Shown piece after piece: positions 16,564 to 24,768 of a stretch of 25,157 nt of DNA. The DNA is from a virus, in the IMG/VR virus record IMGVR_UViG_3300032240_003012, positions 1-25,157 of that record. The stretch is one strand, 5' to 3'. The notes below the pieces were generated by a model that was given only the letters and a program-made list of their open reading frames with translations, was not told the DNA's origin and made no database searches. The position numbers and the translations under genes are program-made. The first letter of the stretch is position 1, and every line of letters begins with the position of its first letter.

Positions 16564-19500
16564 ATGGCTCAAAAAACAAATCTCAATGTAAGTCCATATT
16601 ATGATGACTTTAATGAACCAGAAATAGGGGCTAGAGATAAAAATTATTACAAGGTTCTTTTTAATCCAGGAAGACCTGTACAGGCAAGAGAATTAAATAC
16701 CTTGCAATCAATTTTACAAAATCAAGTAGAATCGCTTGGAAGTCATCTTTTTAAAGAAGGATCTCTAGTAATTCCTGGAAATATCGGTCTTGACATTGAA
16801 TTCTATTCAGTAAAATTAAATCCAACAACATTTGGTGTCGATATTACTTCATATATTGAAAATTTTGTTGGTAAAAAGATTACTGGACAATCTTCAGGAA
16901 CTACAGCAATTATTCAGAAAGTTGTTTTGCCAAATTCTGAAGTTGAATATGTAACTTTATATGTAAAATATCTAGATTCTGATAATAATTTTGTTTTTAA
17001 TCCATTTAAAGATGATGAAGATTTAGTTGCTAATGAAAATATTACTTATGGTAATACAACTATTGCTTCAGGAACGACTTTTGCTTCTACAATTTCCAGC
17101 AAAGCAACATCTACAGGATCTTCAGTATCTATTGCAGATGGAATATATTTTATCAGAGGAACTTTTGTAAAGGTACATAAGCAGAATATAATTCTAGATT
17201 ATTATACAAATAAACCATCTTATAGAGTTGGTTTAAAAATAAATGAAAATATTATTACCTCTAAAGATGATGATAGATTATATGATAATGCAAAAGGATT
17301 TACAAATTATGCTGCTCCTGGAGCGGATAGATTTCAGATTGAATTAATATTAACCAAAAAACCCATAACAGAAATTGATAATGATACAGATTTTGTTGAG
17401 ATTCTAAGAGTTAAAGATGGTGCAATTAAAAAAATTGAACCAAAATCAAATTATAACATTATTAGAGACTATTTAGCTCAAAGAACCTATGATGAATCTG
17501 GAGATTATTCCATAACCCCATTCCAAATATCTGTAAATAATTCTCTTAATGATAGAATTGGAAATGATGGATTATTTTTTGATGATGAAAAAACAGACCA
17601 AGGAAATATTCCTTCTAACAATTTAATGGGGATTAAATTATCTCCCGGTAAAGCATATGTTAAAGGATATGATATTGAAAAGACTGGTGTTGAAATTTTA
17701 GATGTAGAAAAACCAAGAACAACTGAGACAGTAAGTAATATCAATATTCCCTTTGAGATGGGGAATTTATTTAGAGTTAATAACGTTTCCGGATCTGTAA
17801 AACAAAAATTATCAGTTGAATTATACAATAAGAGAAAAAATTCAACTTCAACTCCAAATGGAACAAAAATTGGAGATGCAAGAGTATATACAATCAATTT
17901 AACCGATGCTGCATATTCTAGTTCTGCAACAAATTGGGATTTATACTTGTATGATATACAAACTTATACTGAATTAACTCTAAATCAACCATTATCGTCA
18001 TCAGAACTTCCAATATCATCATTTATTAAAGGAAAAAGTAGTGGTGCTAGTGGATACGCATCTGCCGCTGGATCGGGGAGTTCCGTAATTAATATAATTC
18101 AAACCTCAGGGAATTTTTCTAGGGGAGAAACAATCTTAATCAATGGTATAGAAATTTATCCGAGATCTATAAGATCAATTAAAGTGTATGGAATTGAGGA
18201 TATTAAATCAATTTATCAATCAACATCTACTTCTGGATTTTCAAAAGCATTTTTGGCAGATACTCAATTAGATAGTGTTCTTGCAAAGGGATTTAGTGCA
18301 TTAGATTCAATTACTATTGAATCTACAGGATCTGTAACCGGATCTGGAAAAGTATTTACCGGAATTAAAACAGATTCAATTATTAAATATCAAATTGCTG
18401 GACTTAGCACAGTTACATATAATAGAGTATCCTCCATCTCTCCAAGTGGTTCTACGATGACTCTTGCTTCAGTTACATCTGTACCTGGAGTATGTAGTGG
18501 GGATTTGCCAGGCGCACAAGTAAGAACAACTTTTACTTTGGGCGCTCCAAAAATTAAAAATAGTAGCAATGGATATCTATATGCAAAAATACCAAGTTCA
18601 AATGTAGCATCTACAAATTTGGCAAATTCGAACTTGATATTTACAGCACAGTCAAATACAACATTTACCCCATCTTCCAATACTTTAACAGTTAATGCTA
18701 GTAATTTTTCTGTGGGGGTTAATACTTCTTCAGTCAATTTTGAATCATTTGATGAAGAAAGATATTCTATCTTTTACACTGATGGGACTATTGAAAATCT
18801 AACTTCTGATAAATTTACCCTATCCGGAAATCAAGTTACATTTTCTAATATTGCTAATAGTGAGATTTCATTAATTAATGCAACTTTCATCAAAAGTGGT
18901 ATTCAAAGCAAATCTAAATTATATACTCGTAGCCAAACTATTTCTGTCAATCTATCAAAATATTCACAATCTGGAACAGGAATTAATACATCAACTAATG
19001 ATGGATTAACATATAATCAATATTATGGATTGAGAGTTCAGGATGAAGAAATTTGCTTAAGATATCCAGATGTTGCAAAAGTTTTAGCAGTATATGAATC
19101 ACTAGATACCTCTGCACCTTCATTAGATGTACTAAATTTCAATGTACTTTCTAATGTCGATTCCAATGCAATTATTGGTGAAAATATAATTGGAAGTGAT
19201 AGCAAAGCAATTGCTAGAGTTGTAAGTAAGCCATCTTCAGGATCGATAGGAATTGTTTATTTAAACGATAACAAATTTTTAAATGGTGAAAGTGTAAGAT
19301 TCAATGAATCGAATATTTCCACACAAATTAATTCCATAACAAATGGAATATACAAGAACATAACAAATAAATTCACATTAGATAAAGGTCAAAAAGAACA
19401 ATATTATGATTATTCAAAAATTGTTAGAAGAAATGGAGAGCAAGAACCAACAAAACAATTGTTAATTGTATTTGATTATTATCTTCTTCCTAGTAGTGAT

Positions 19501-22500
19501 ACTGGCGATGTATTTACCGCCAATAGTTACGCAGAAGAAAGATTTAATAATGATGTTCCAACTATTGGAATTGATAATGTAAGGGCATCAGATACCTTAG
19601 ATTTTAGACCAAGAGTTTCCGTATTTACTGGACAGTCTTCTTCACCATTTACTTTTTCATCTAGAAATTTTGGATCAGATCCAAAGTTAATTCTTTCACC
19701 AAATGAAAGTTCTTTAATTGGATATGATTTCTACCTTGGCAGAATCGATAAATTATATCTTGATACTCATGGCAATTTTATCCTTTTAAAAGGAACTGCA
19801 TCAACAAATCCAAAACCACCATCAAAACCAGATCAAGTAATGGAACTTGCCACCATTACTTTACCGCCATACTTATATAATCCAAAAGATGCTTCCATAT
19901 CTCTTGTGGATAATAGAAGGTACACAATGAGGGATATTAATAAAATTGAAAATAGAGTTACAAATTTAGAAAGAGTAACTTCACTATCATTACTCGAAAT
20001 TAATACCCAAACACTTCAAGTTACAGATGCTCAGGGAATTAATAGATTCAAAACTGGATTTTTTGTTGATGATTTTAAAAATTCAAATTTAATTAATCCA
20101 AATTCTTCGATTGATATCGACCAAGAGCAGCAATATCTAACCTCAAAAATTAGTAAAAATAGTCTCGGATTAAAACCAGTTCCTGCTGAAAATATAACAG
20201 ATGAAAATATTGATTTAAGTACAAATTTTGATTTGTTTGATTCTAATGTTCAAAAAACAGGAGAAGTGATTACTTTAAAATATGATTCTGTTGTGTGGAT
20301 TGAGCAACCACTTGCGACAAGAGTTGAGAATGTAAATCCATTCCACGTAGTTGCATATAATGGAACAATTAAATTAAATCCATCAAGTGATAGTTGGGTT
20401 AGAACAATTCAATTAGAAGATGTTAATGTTAATATTAATGTTGCAGTATCAGAAAATGTATCTTTAAATGGTGGGTGGGGTAGATTTGTAGGTTCAACAA
20501 CAACTAGTGAAAGTAGAGTAAATCAAGAAGATAATATTGTTGGAAGTGGATCCGAATTGTACATGAGATCTCGCAATACAGGATTTTTTGCAATAAATCT
20601 CAAACCACTTACCCAATATTATCAATTCCTTGATAGTAATAGTGGTGTAGATTTTATTCCCAAATTAGTTGAAATTTCTCCAAATTCCAATTTAAATGAT
20701 TATGGTTCATCTGGAGCATTCACTGTCGGTGAAACTGTAATTGGAACATTCAATGGTCAAAATTTAATTAAATTTAGAGTTGCCCAGGCAAATCATAAAG
20801 AAGGTGCATATAATTCACCAACAACTAAGTATAATATTAATCCATACGTTAAGAGTGAAAATCTAACAGATTCTTATAGTGCGTCTTCTAAAACTTTAAA
20901 TATTGATATTAATGGTCTTTGTGAAGAAGCTCAAGGATTATATTCTGGATATTTGATGGTTGGTATGAAGTTGGTTGGACAACAAAGTGGATCTGTAGCA
21001 TATGTAAAAGACTTGCGTTTAATATCCGACAATTATGGAGATTTGAATGGAGCATTTTTCTTAAAGGATCCAAATGGAAATCCACCACCTTCTGTAAAAA
21101 TTACTACTGGTTCTAAAACTTTTAAACTAACTTCCAGTTCAACAAATGCCGCCCCATTGCCAGGAAGCAAATTAATTTCATCGGGAGAAACAATCTACAC
21201 TTCACAAGGAACGTTTGTACAACAACAAAGAACAATTACAACAACTACAACTGCAACAACTGTCAATTGTTATGTCGATCCTCTTGCCCAAACATTTATT
21301 GTTGGTGGAAATGTTGAGAATTTAAATGGAAATCTACCAAATGACGATGCAAATGGGGCATATCTGAGCGAATTAGATCTTTTCTTTGCAAATAAAGATT
21401 CTGGAAATTCACCTGTAACTGTAGAAATTAGAACTGTTGAACTTGGAACTCCCACTAGAAAAGTACTTGGCAAACCTACCACATTAAAACCTAGTCAAAT
21501 TAATACGTCAACTGATGGAACTGTTCCAACAAGAGTGACATTTGATTATCCAATTTATCTTGAACCAAATCAAGAATATGCCATTGTAGTACAAGCAGGT
21601 CAAAGTGATCAATTCGAACTTTGGATTGCTCAAATGGGAGAAAAAACTGTCAATACATCAACTTTACCAAATGCAGAAAGTGTTGTCTATACAAGACAGT
21701 TTGCAATGGGAAGTTTATTCAAATCCCAAAATGGTTCAATATGGACTGCAGATCAATATCAGGATCTTAAATTTAAACTTTATAAGTGTAATTTTACATC
21801 CACTTCTGGAAGTGCATTTTTCCAAAATCCATCACTGGATGAAAGTAATGGATATGTTAAAAAATTACGTTCAAATTCATTAACTTCTTTACCAAGAAAA
21901 ATTGCCATAGGAATTAATACATGTACTAATTCTACAACAATTGGTATACTGACTACTGGTAGAAAAATTACCGAAGCATCTCAAACTTATACTTATGGAA
22001 ATATTTCCAAAACTGGAGGACCTGTTTCTTCTGTAGGAATTACTACTGGTGGATCTAATTATACAACCACAAGCAATGTGGGAACTTATGCACTTAGTGG
22101 TAGTGGTAAAAATTTAAAACTTGATATTACAGCAACAAATGGTGTAATTACTGCCGTTTCTGTCAATGCGAATAATCCAGGAACTGGATATGCAGTTGGT
22201 GATGTTGTGGGAATTGTTACATCCAATGTTGTTCCTGTTGGAGGTAGAAATTCAATTATTACAATTTCAGCAATTACTGGATTAGATACACTTTATTTGA
22301 CTAATTTCCAAGGACAACAGTTACCAACAGTTGGTGTTACAACCCTTTCATATTATAATGATGCGGGAACAAAAGTTTCATTATCTGGAACGAGTATATT
22401 ATCTTCAACTCCAGATGGTGGAGTTTACAGTGGAAACTTTATGCGTGTACATCATTTCAATCATGGAATGTATGATAAGACGAATAAACTGATAATTAGA

Positions 22501-23790
22501 AATGCAAAATCTTCAATTCCCCCAACAACATTATCTAACAAATTACTTTCCACAGATACTACAATTAGTGTAGCATCTACTGCGAATTTTGCAACTTTTG
22601 AAGGAGTTGCTGTCAGTGGTTCAAATCCAGGATATGTGATTATTGAAAATGAAGTTATTAAATACACATCTATAGGTTCCGGAACTCTAACCTCTTTGAC
22701 AAGAGGATTGGATTCTACGAGGGCATTAGACTATGATGTTAATAGTCAAGTTTATAAGTATGAATTTAATGGAATATCCTTGAGAAGGATTAATAAAACC
22801 CACGATATTAGTGATACTGGTATTGATATTGACAATTATTATATTGAGATTGATAGGACAAACTTTGATTCAAATGTGGTGAATAGAAGTGCAGATGGAT
22901 CTTTATCGGGTACTGCACAAGTTTCATTCAGTTCCGAATTTTCTGGAGGTGAAGATAATACTCTTGTTACACAAAACTTACAATATGATTCAATTTCTCC
23001 ACAAATTACAGCTCTTGTTCCTGGGTCAACTACTTCATTAACGGGTCAAATTAGAACTGTAAGTGGAACTAGTGCCAGCGGAACAGAAATGTCCTTTATT
23101 GATCAGGGATATGAAGATGTTCAGATTACTGGTCAAAATAAATTAAACTCTACTAGAATTATCTGCTCAAATATTAATGAACAAACTTATTTAACTGATT
23201 CTAATTTATTGAGAAATAAATCATTTACATTAAAACTAGACCTTTCTACATCTGATAATAATTTATCTCCAATGATTTTCTGGAGACAATCTGCAATTCA
23301 ATTGAATAGTAATAGATTAAATAGTCCAGTTTTAGATTATGCAAATGATAATAGGGTGAATACTTTGATTGGAGATCCTCATGCAGCATTTTATATTTCA
23401 AATACTGTGATATTATCACAACCTGCAACTTCAATTAAAGTTATCCTTTCTGCATATAGGCATTTTTCTTCCGATTTTAGAGTTCTTTATAGTTTAATTA
23501 GACCAGATTCTAGTGAGGTTAAACAATCATTTGAATTATTCCCGGGATATAAAAATCTAACGATAGATAATAATGGAGATGGATATCCAGATGTTGTAGA
23601 TTCTGCAAAAAATGATGGTCTTCCAGATGTATTTGTTCCTGCAAGTTTAGATGATCAATTTATGGAATATGAATTTACTGCACATAATCTTGGAGATTTT
23701 ATTGGATATACGATTAAAATTGATGTCTCCGGAACAAATCAGGCATATGCACCAAAAATAAAAGATTTAAGGAGTATTGCGCTAGCATGA
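16564..23790 (+). CDS. DUF4815-type giant virion structural protein (2408 residues)
   Basis: A large structural protein found in this position in T4-like cyanophages, probably an outer baseplate or fibre-attachment component; the exact role is not known to me. The N-terminus has the DUF4815 signature: LNVSPYYDDF, LFNPGRPVQARELNTLQS, and HLFKEGSLVIPGNIG. A coiled-coil-like segment with NRVTNLERVTSLSLLEI and then RFKTGFFVDDF is at about 1131-1171. A Thr-rich linker (about 1557-1566) precedes DPLAQTF at 1572, followed by a beta domain with ELDLFFANKDS and VEIRTVELGTP. Two GxGY modules lie at about 1823-1886 and a DEII...RG-like module at about 1989-2066. The C-terminal domain (about 2140-2408) has DYANDNRVNTLIGDPHAAFY, a DxNxDGxxD loop at 2335-2343, and ends KDLRSIALA. 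A weak GGAA is nine bases upstream. The stop overlaps the next start (ATGA). It occupies the place of T4 genes 9-12, none of which I recognise here. Confidence 0.85.
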   Translation: MAQKTNLNVSPYYDDFNEPEIGARDKNYYKVLFNPGRPVQARELNTLQSILQNQVESLGSHLFKEGSLVIPGNIGLDIEFYSVKLNPTTFGVDITSYIENFVGKKITGQSSGTTAIIQKVVLPNSEVEYVTLYVKYLDSDNNFVFNPFKDDEDLVANENITYGNTTIASGTTFASTISSKATSTGSSVSIADGIYFIRGTFVKVHKQNIILDYYTNKPSYRVGLKINENIITSKDDDRLYDNAKGFTNYAAPGADRFQIELILTKKPITEIDNDTDFVEILRVKDGAIKKIEPKSNYNIIRDYLAQRTYDESGDYSITPFQISVNNSLNDRIGNDGLFFDDEKTDQGNIPSNNLMGIKLSPGKAYVKGYDIEKTGVEILDVEKPRTTETVSNINIPFEMGNLFRVNNVSGSVKQKLSVELYNKRKNSTSTPNGTKIGDARVYTINLTDAAYSSSATNWDLYLYDIQTYTELTLNQPLSSSELPISSFIKGKSSGASGYASAAGSGSSVINIIQTSGNFSRGETILINGIEIYPRSIRSIKVYGIEDIKSIYQSTSTSGFSKAFLADTQLDSVLAKGFSALDSITIESTGSVTGSGKVFTGIKTDSIIKYQIAGLSTVTYNRVSSISPSGSTMTLASVTSVPGVCSGDLPGAQVRTTFTLGAPKIKNSSNGYLYAKIPSSNVASTNLANSNLIFTAQSNTTFTPSSNTLTVNASNFSVGVNTSSVNFESFDEERYSIFYTDGTIENLTSDKFTLSGNQVTFSNIANSEISLINATFIKSGIQSKSKLYTRSQTISVNLSKYSQSGTGINTSTNDGLTYNQYYGLRVQDEEICLRYPDVAKVLAVYESLDTSAPSLDVLNFNVLSNVDSNAIIGENIIGSDSKAIARVVSKPSSGSIGIVYLNDNKFLNGESVRFNESNISTQINSITNGIYKNITNKFTLDKGQKEQYYDYSKIVRRNGEQEPTKQLLIVFDYYLLPSSDTGDVFTANSYAEERFNNDVPTIGIDNVRASDTLDFRPRVSVFTGQSSSPFTFSSRNFGSDPKLILSPNESSLIGYDFYLGRIDKLYLDTHGNFILLKGTASTNPKPPSKPDQVMELATITLPPYLYNPKDASISLVDNRRYTMRDINKIENRVTNLERVTSLSLLEINTQTLQVTDAQGINRFKTGFFVDDFKNSNLINPNSSIDIDQEQQYLTSKISKNSLGLKPVPAENITDENIDLSTNFDLFDSNVQKTGEVITLKYDSVVWIEQPLATRVENVNPFHVVAYNGTIKLNPSSDSWVRTIQLEDVNVNINVAVSENVSLNGGWGRFVGSTTTSESRVNQEDNIVGSGSELYMRSRNTGFFAINLKPLTQYYQFLDSNSGVDFIPKLVEISPNSNLNDYGSSGAFTVGETVIGTFNGQNLIKFRVAQANHKEGAYNSPTTKYNINPYVKSENLTDSYSASSKTLNIDINGLCEEAQGLYSGYLMVGMKLVGQQSGSVAYVKDLRLISDNYGDLNGAFFLKDPNGNPPPSVKITTGSKTFKLTSSSTNAAPLPGSKLISSGETIYTSQGTFVQQQRTITTTTTATTVNCYVDPLAQTFIVGGNVENLNGNLPNDDANGAYLSELDLFFANKDSGNSPVTVEIRTVELGTPTRKVLGKPTTLKPSQINTSTDGTVPTRVTFDYPIYLEPNQEYAIVVQAGQSDQFELWIAQMGEKTVNTSTLPNAESVVYTRQFAMGSLFKSQNGSIWTADQYQDLKFKLYKCNFTSTSGSAFFQNPSLDESNGYVKKLRSNSLTSLPRKIAIGINTCTNSTTIGILTTGRKITEASQTYTYGNISKTGGPVSSVGITTGGSNYTTTSNVGTYALSGSGKNLKLDITATNGVITAVSVNANNPGTGYAVGDVVGIVTSNVVPVGGRNSIITISAITGLDTLYLTNFQGQQLPTVGVTTLSYYNDAGTKVSLSGTSILSSTPDGGVYSGNFMRVHHFNHGMYDKTNKLIIRNAKSSIPPTTLSNKLLSTDTTISVASTANFATFEGVAVSGSNPGYVIIENEVIKYTSIGSGTLTSLTRGLDSTRALDYDVNSQVYKYEFNGISLRRINKTHDISDTGIDIDNYYIEIDRTNFDSNVVNRSADGSLSGTAQVSFSSEFSGGEDNTLVTQNLQYDSISPQITALVPGSTTSLTGQIRTVSGTSASGTEMSFIDQGYEDVQITGQNKLNSTRIICSNINEQTYLTDSNLLRNKSFTLKLDLSTSDNNLSPMIFWRQSAIQLNSNRLNSPVLDYANDNRVNTLIGDPHAAFYISNTVILSQPATSIKVILSAYRHFSSDFRVLYSLIRPDSSEVKQSFELFPGYKNLTIDNNGDGYPDVVDSAKNDGLPDVFVPASLDDQFMEYEFTAHNLGDFIGYTIKIDVSGTNQAYAPKIKDLRSIALA
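21219..21261 (+). repeat. CAA/ACA-rich short repeat coding a Gln/Thr linker
   Basis: A run of CAA and ACA/ACT codons encodes three Gln and then a nearly pure Thr stretch (residues about 1553-1567 of the DUF4815 protein). It separates the long N-terminal part from the DPLAQTF domain and looks like a flexible linker that could change length by slippage. Confidence 0.55.
23566..23592 (+). other. Calcium-loop-like motif DxNxDGxxD
   Basis: Residues 2335-2343 of the DUF4815 protein read DNNGDGYPD, fitting the DxNxDGxxD loop of dockerin and thrombospondin type 3 repeats. A second, incomplete NDGLPD follows eleven residues on. Calcium binding is inference from the motif only. Confidence 0.45.
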
Positions 23791-23990
23791 TGATTCCAGT
23801 AAAAGGGCATCCAAATTTATATCGTGATGAGCAAAGTGGTGCTATAATTAATTGTGATAATAATTCTTATATACAATATAAGAATAGTTTACAAAATCGT
23901 GAATTACAAAAAAATGAATTGGATGCCATGAAAAAAGATATTGATGAAATTAAATCTTTACTTAAGGAGTTGGTTAATGGATCCAAATGA
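23787..23990 (+). CDS. Small conserved phage protein, 67 residues, coiled-coil C-terminus
   Basis: I recognise the N-terminal pattern PVKGHPNLYRDEQSGAI followed by NCDNNSY as a small protein conserved beside the DUF4815 gene in marine T4-like phages; its function is unknown. Residues about 35-63 are a heptad-like charged helix (NELDAMKKDIDEIKSLLKEL), suggesting oligomerisation. The start overlaps the preceding stop in ATGATG. AAGGAG at 23769-23774 serves either ATG at 23787 or the one at 23790 (MIPVKG start), and the second is possible. It overlaps the next gene by 14 nt, so the small genes are probably translationally coupled. A tail or baseplate accessory role is inferred from position only. 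Confidence 0.8.
   Translation: MMIPVKGHPNLYRDEQSGAIINCDNNSYIQYKNSLQNRELQKNELDAMKKDIDEIKSLLKELVNGSK
23964..23969 (+). promoter_or_regulatory. Shine-Dalgarno sequence fixing the start at 23977
   Basis: AAGGAG seven bases before the ATG at 23977, within the end of the preceding gene. It decides for this start over an in-frame TTG at 23941. Confidence 0.75.
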
Positions 23991-24147
23991 TATTTCATTA
24001 GAATCAATTGATAAATTATTTGAATATGAAAAGCATGTTAGGGTTATTGATGGATTAGATTTTGAAGAATTAAAAACTTTTTCCAAATTGTACTGCAAAT
24101 TATATTTAAAGCAACAAGAAGTAATAAAATCATTAGGCGCTCTGTAG
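23977..24147 (+). CDS. Small conserved phage protein, 56 residues, helical
   Basis: Begins MDPNDISLESIDKLFEYEKH and contains ELKTFSKLYCKLYLKQQEV near the end. This pattern (an LFE-EK motif, then LYCKLYxKQQEVIK) is one I recognise from small proteins in the same place in cyanophage genomes. No function is known to me. It is predicted mostly helical, with no membrane segment. The start has a strong Shine-Dalgarno sequence, and the first codons overlap the previous gene. A longer frame from TTG at 23941 is rejected because its extra residues come from DNA coding the neighbour's coiled coil. A late promoter directly follows the stop. Confidence 0.82.
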   Translation: MDPNDISLESIDKLFEYEKHVRVIDGLDFEELKTFSKLYCKLYLKQQEVIKSLGAL

Positions 24148-24148
24148 A

Positions 24149-24156
24149 TATAAATA
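24149..24156 (+). promoter_or_regulatory. T4-type late promoter (TATAAATA) ahead of the virion genes and gp13
   Basis: Exact TATAAATA one base after the stop of the 56-residue gene and ending 23 nt before the next ATG. Predicted start near 24162 gives a purine- and A-rich leader of about 17 nt without a Shine-Dalgarno sequence. It would drive 24179-24523, 24523-24768 and gp13 as one unit. Confidence 0.8.
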
Positions 24157-24178
24157 AAAAGTAGCAATAAAAAAATAA

Positions 24179-24523
24179 ATGGCATCTGTATATGTCAATA
24201 ATTTAGTAGTAAATGCAGGTTCAGATTTTACTCAAACCTTTACATTAGAAGGTTCTGCTAATAATTCTGCATTTGATTTATCCGTATATACAGTTACTGC
24301 CCAAATGAGAAAGTGGGCGGGTAGTTCCACTTCAATATCTTTTGATGCGACAAAGCAAAATCCAAATACTTCAGGAAAAATACTTCTTAAGTTGACTGCT
24401 GCACAAACTTCCGCCTTAAAACCCGGAAGATATGTTTATGATGTAATAATTACAGACCCGTTTAATGTTAAAAACAGAGTCATTGAGGGAATGGTTCTTG
24501 TAAGAGAAGGAGTCACTCGATAA
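24179..24523 (+). CDS. Small virion structural protein, Ig-like beta fold likely
   Basis: 114 residues. The pattern of an NAGSDFTQTFTLEG strand, VTAQMRKW in the middle, LKPGRYVYDVIITD and a C-terminal EGVTR matches a small protein conserved upstream of gp13 in cyanophages and annotated there as a virion structural protein. The alternating strands and the GRYxYDV motif resemble small beta-sandwich domains of baseplate proteins such as the N-terminal part of BppU; this fold is inference. No signal peptide. It is the first gene after a TATAAATA promoter and has no Shine-Dalgarno sequence. Its stop overlaps the next start by one base (TAATG). Confidence 0.8.
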   Translation: MASVYVNNLVVNAGSDFTQTFTLEGSANNSAFDLSVYTVTAQMRKWAGSSTSISFDATKQNPNTSGKILLKLTAAQTSALKPGRYVYDVIITDPFNVKNRVIEGMVLVREGVTR

Positions 24524-24768
24524 TGGCAGATGTAAAAGTTCGAACTGATTCTCAAAATGATTTAAAGGTTAGAGTCGGGCAACAAAATGCTGTAAAAATT
24601 GTTACTAGCGTTTCTGGATCTGCCGGTGGTAAAGCTGTAGAAGCAGAGAATGTAGTTGGTGGTATAGCATCTGTTACTTCACTGTATGTAACTGGAGTAT
24701 CAACTTTTATAGGAAACGTCAATATTACTGGAACTATGACAGGAACTATCGATGGAGGAACCTACTGA
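24523..24768 (+). CDS. Short fibre-like virion protein, 81 residues
   Basis: Good Shine-Dalgarno sequence (AAGGAG, 24507-24512) ten bases before an ATG that overlaps the previous stop. The first 30 residues alternate charged and hydrophobic residues (VKVRTDSQNDLKVRVGQQ), forming a likely beta hairpin. The rest (about 48-81) has the VTGVSTFIG and NITGTMTG pattern found in long cyanophage tail-fibre proteins, but it stops at IDGGTY after one or two such units. It may be a genuine short virion component or the remnant or seed of a fibre gene. The frame is clean, and its stop overlaps the gp13 start, which argues for a functional gene. Confidence 0.75.
   Translation: MADVKVRTDSQNDLKVRVGQQNAVKIVTSVSGSAGGKAVEAENVVGGIASVTSLYVTGVSTFIGNVNITGTMTGTIDGGTY
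24754..24758 (+). promoter_or_regulatory. Ribosome binding site of gp13
   Basis: GGAGG nine bases before the gp13 ATG at 24768, inside the last codons of the preceding gene. Confidence 0.7.

Noticed and set aside
17505-17897. 130-codon open frame on the minus strand
   Set aside because: It lies wholly inside the DUF4815 gene with no ribosome site or recognisable product. Sparse stops on the minus strand follow from the AT-rich codon use.
18390-18737. 115-codon open frame on the minus strand
   Set aside because: Antisense shadow of the DUF4815 gene with no family motif and no promoter.
23941-23976. TTG start adding twelve residues to the 56-residue gene
   Set aside because: AAGGAG sits exactly right for the ATG at 23977, and the extra residues come from DNA coding the neighbour's coiled coil.
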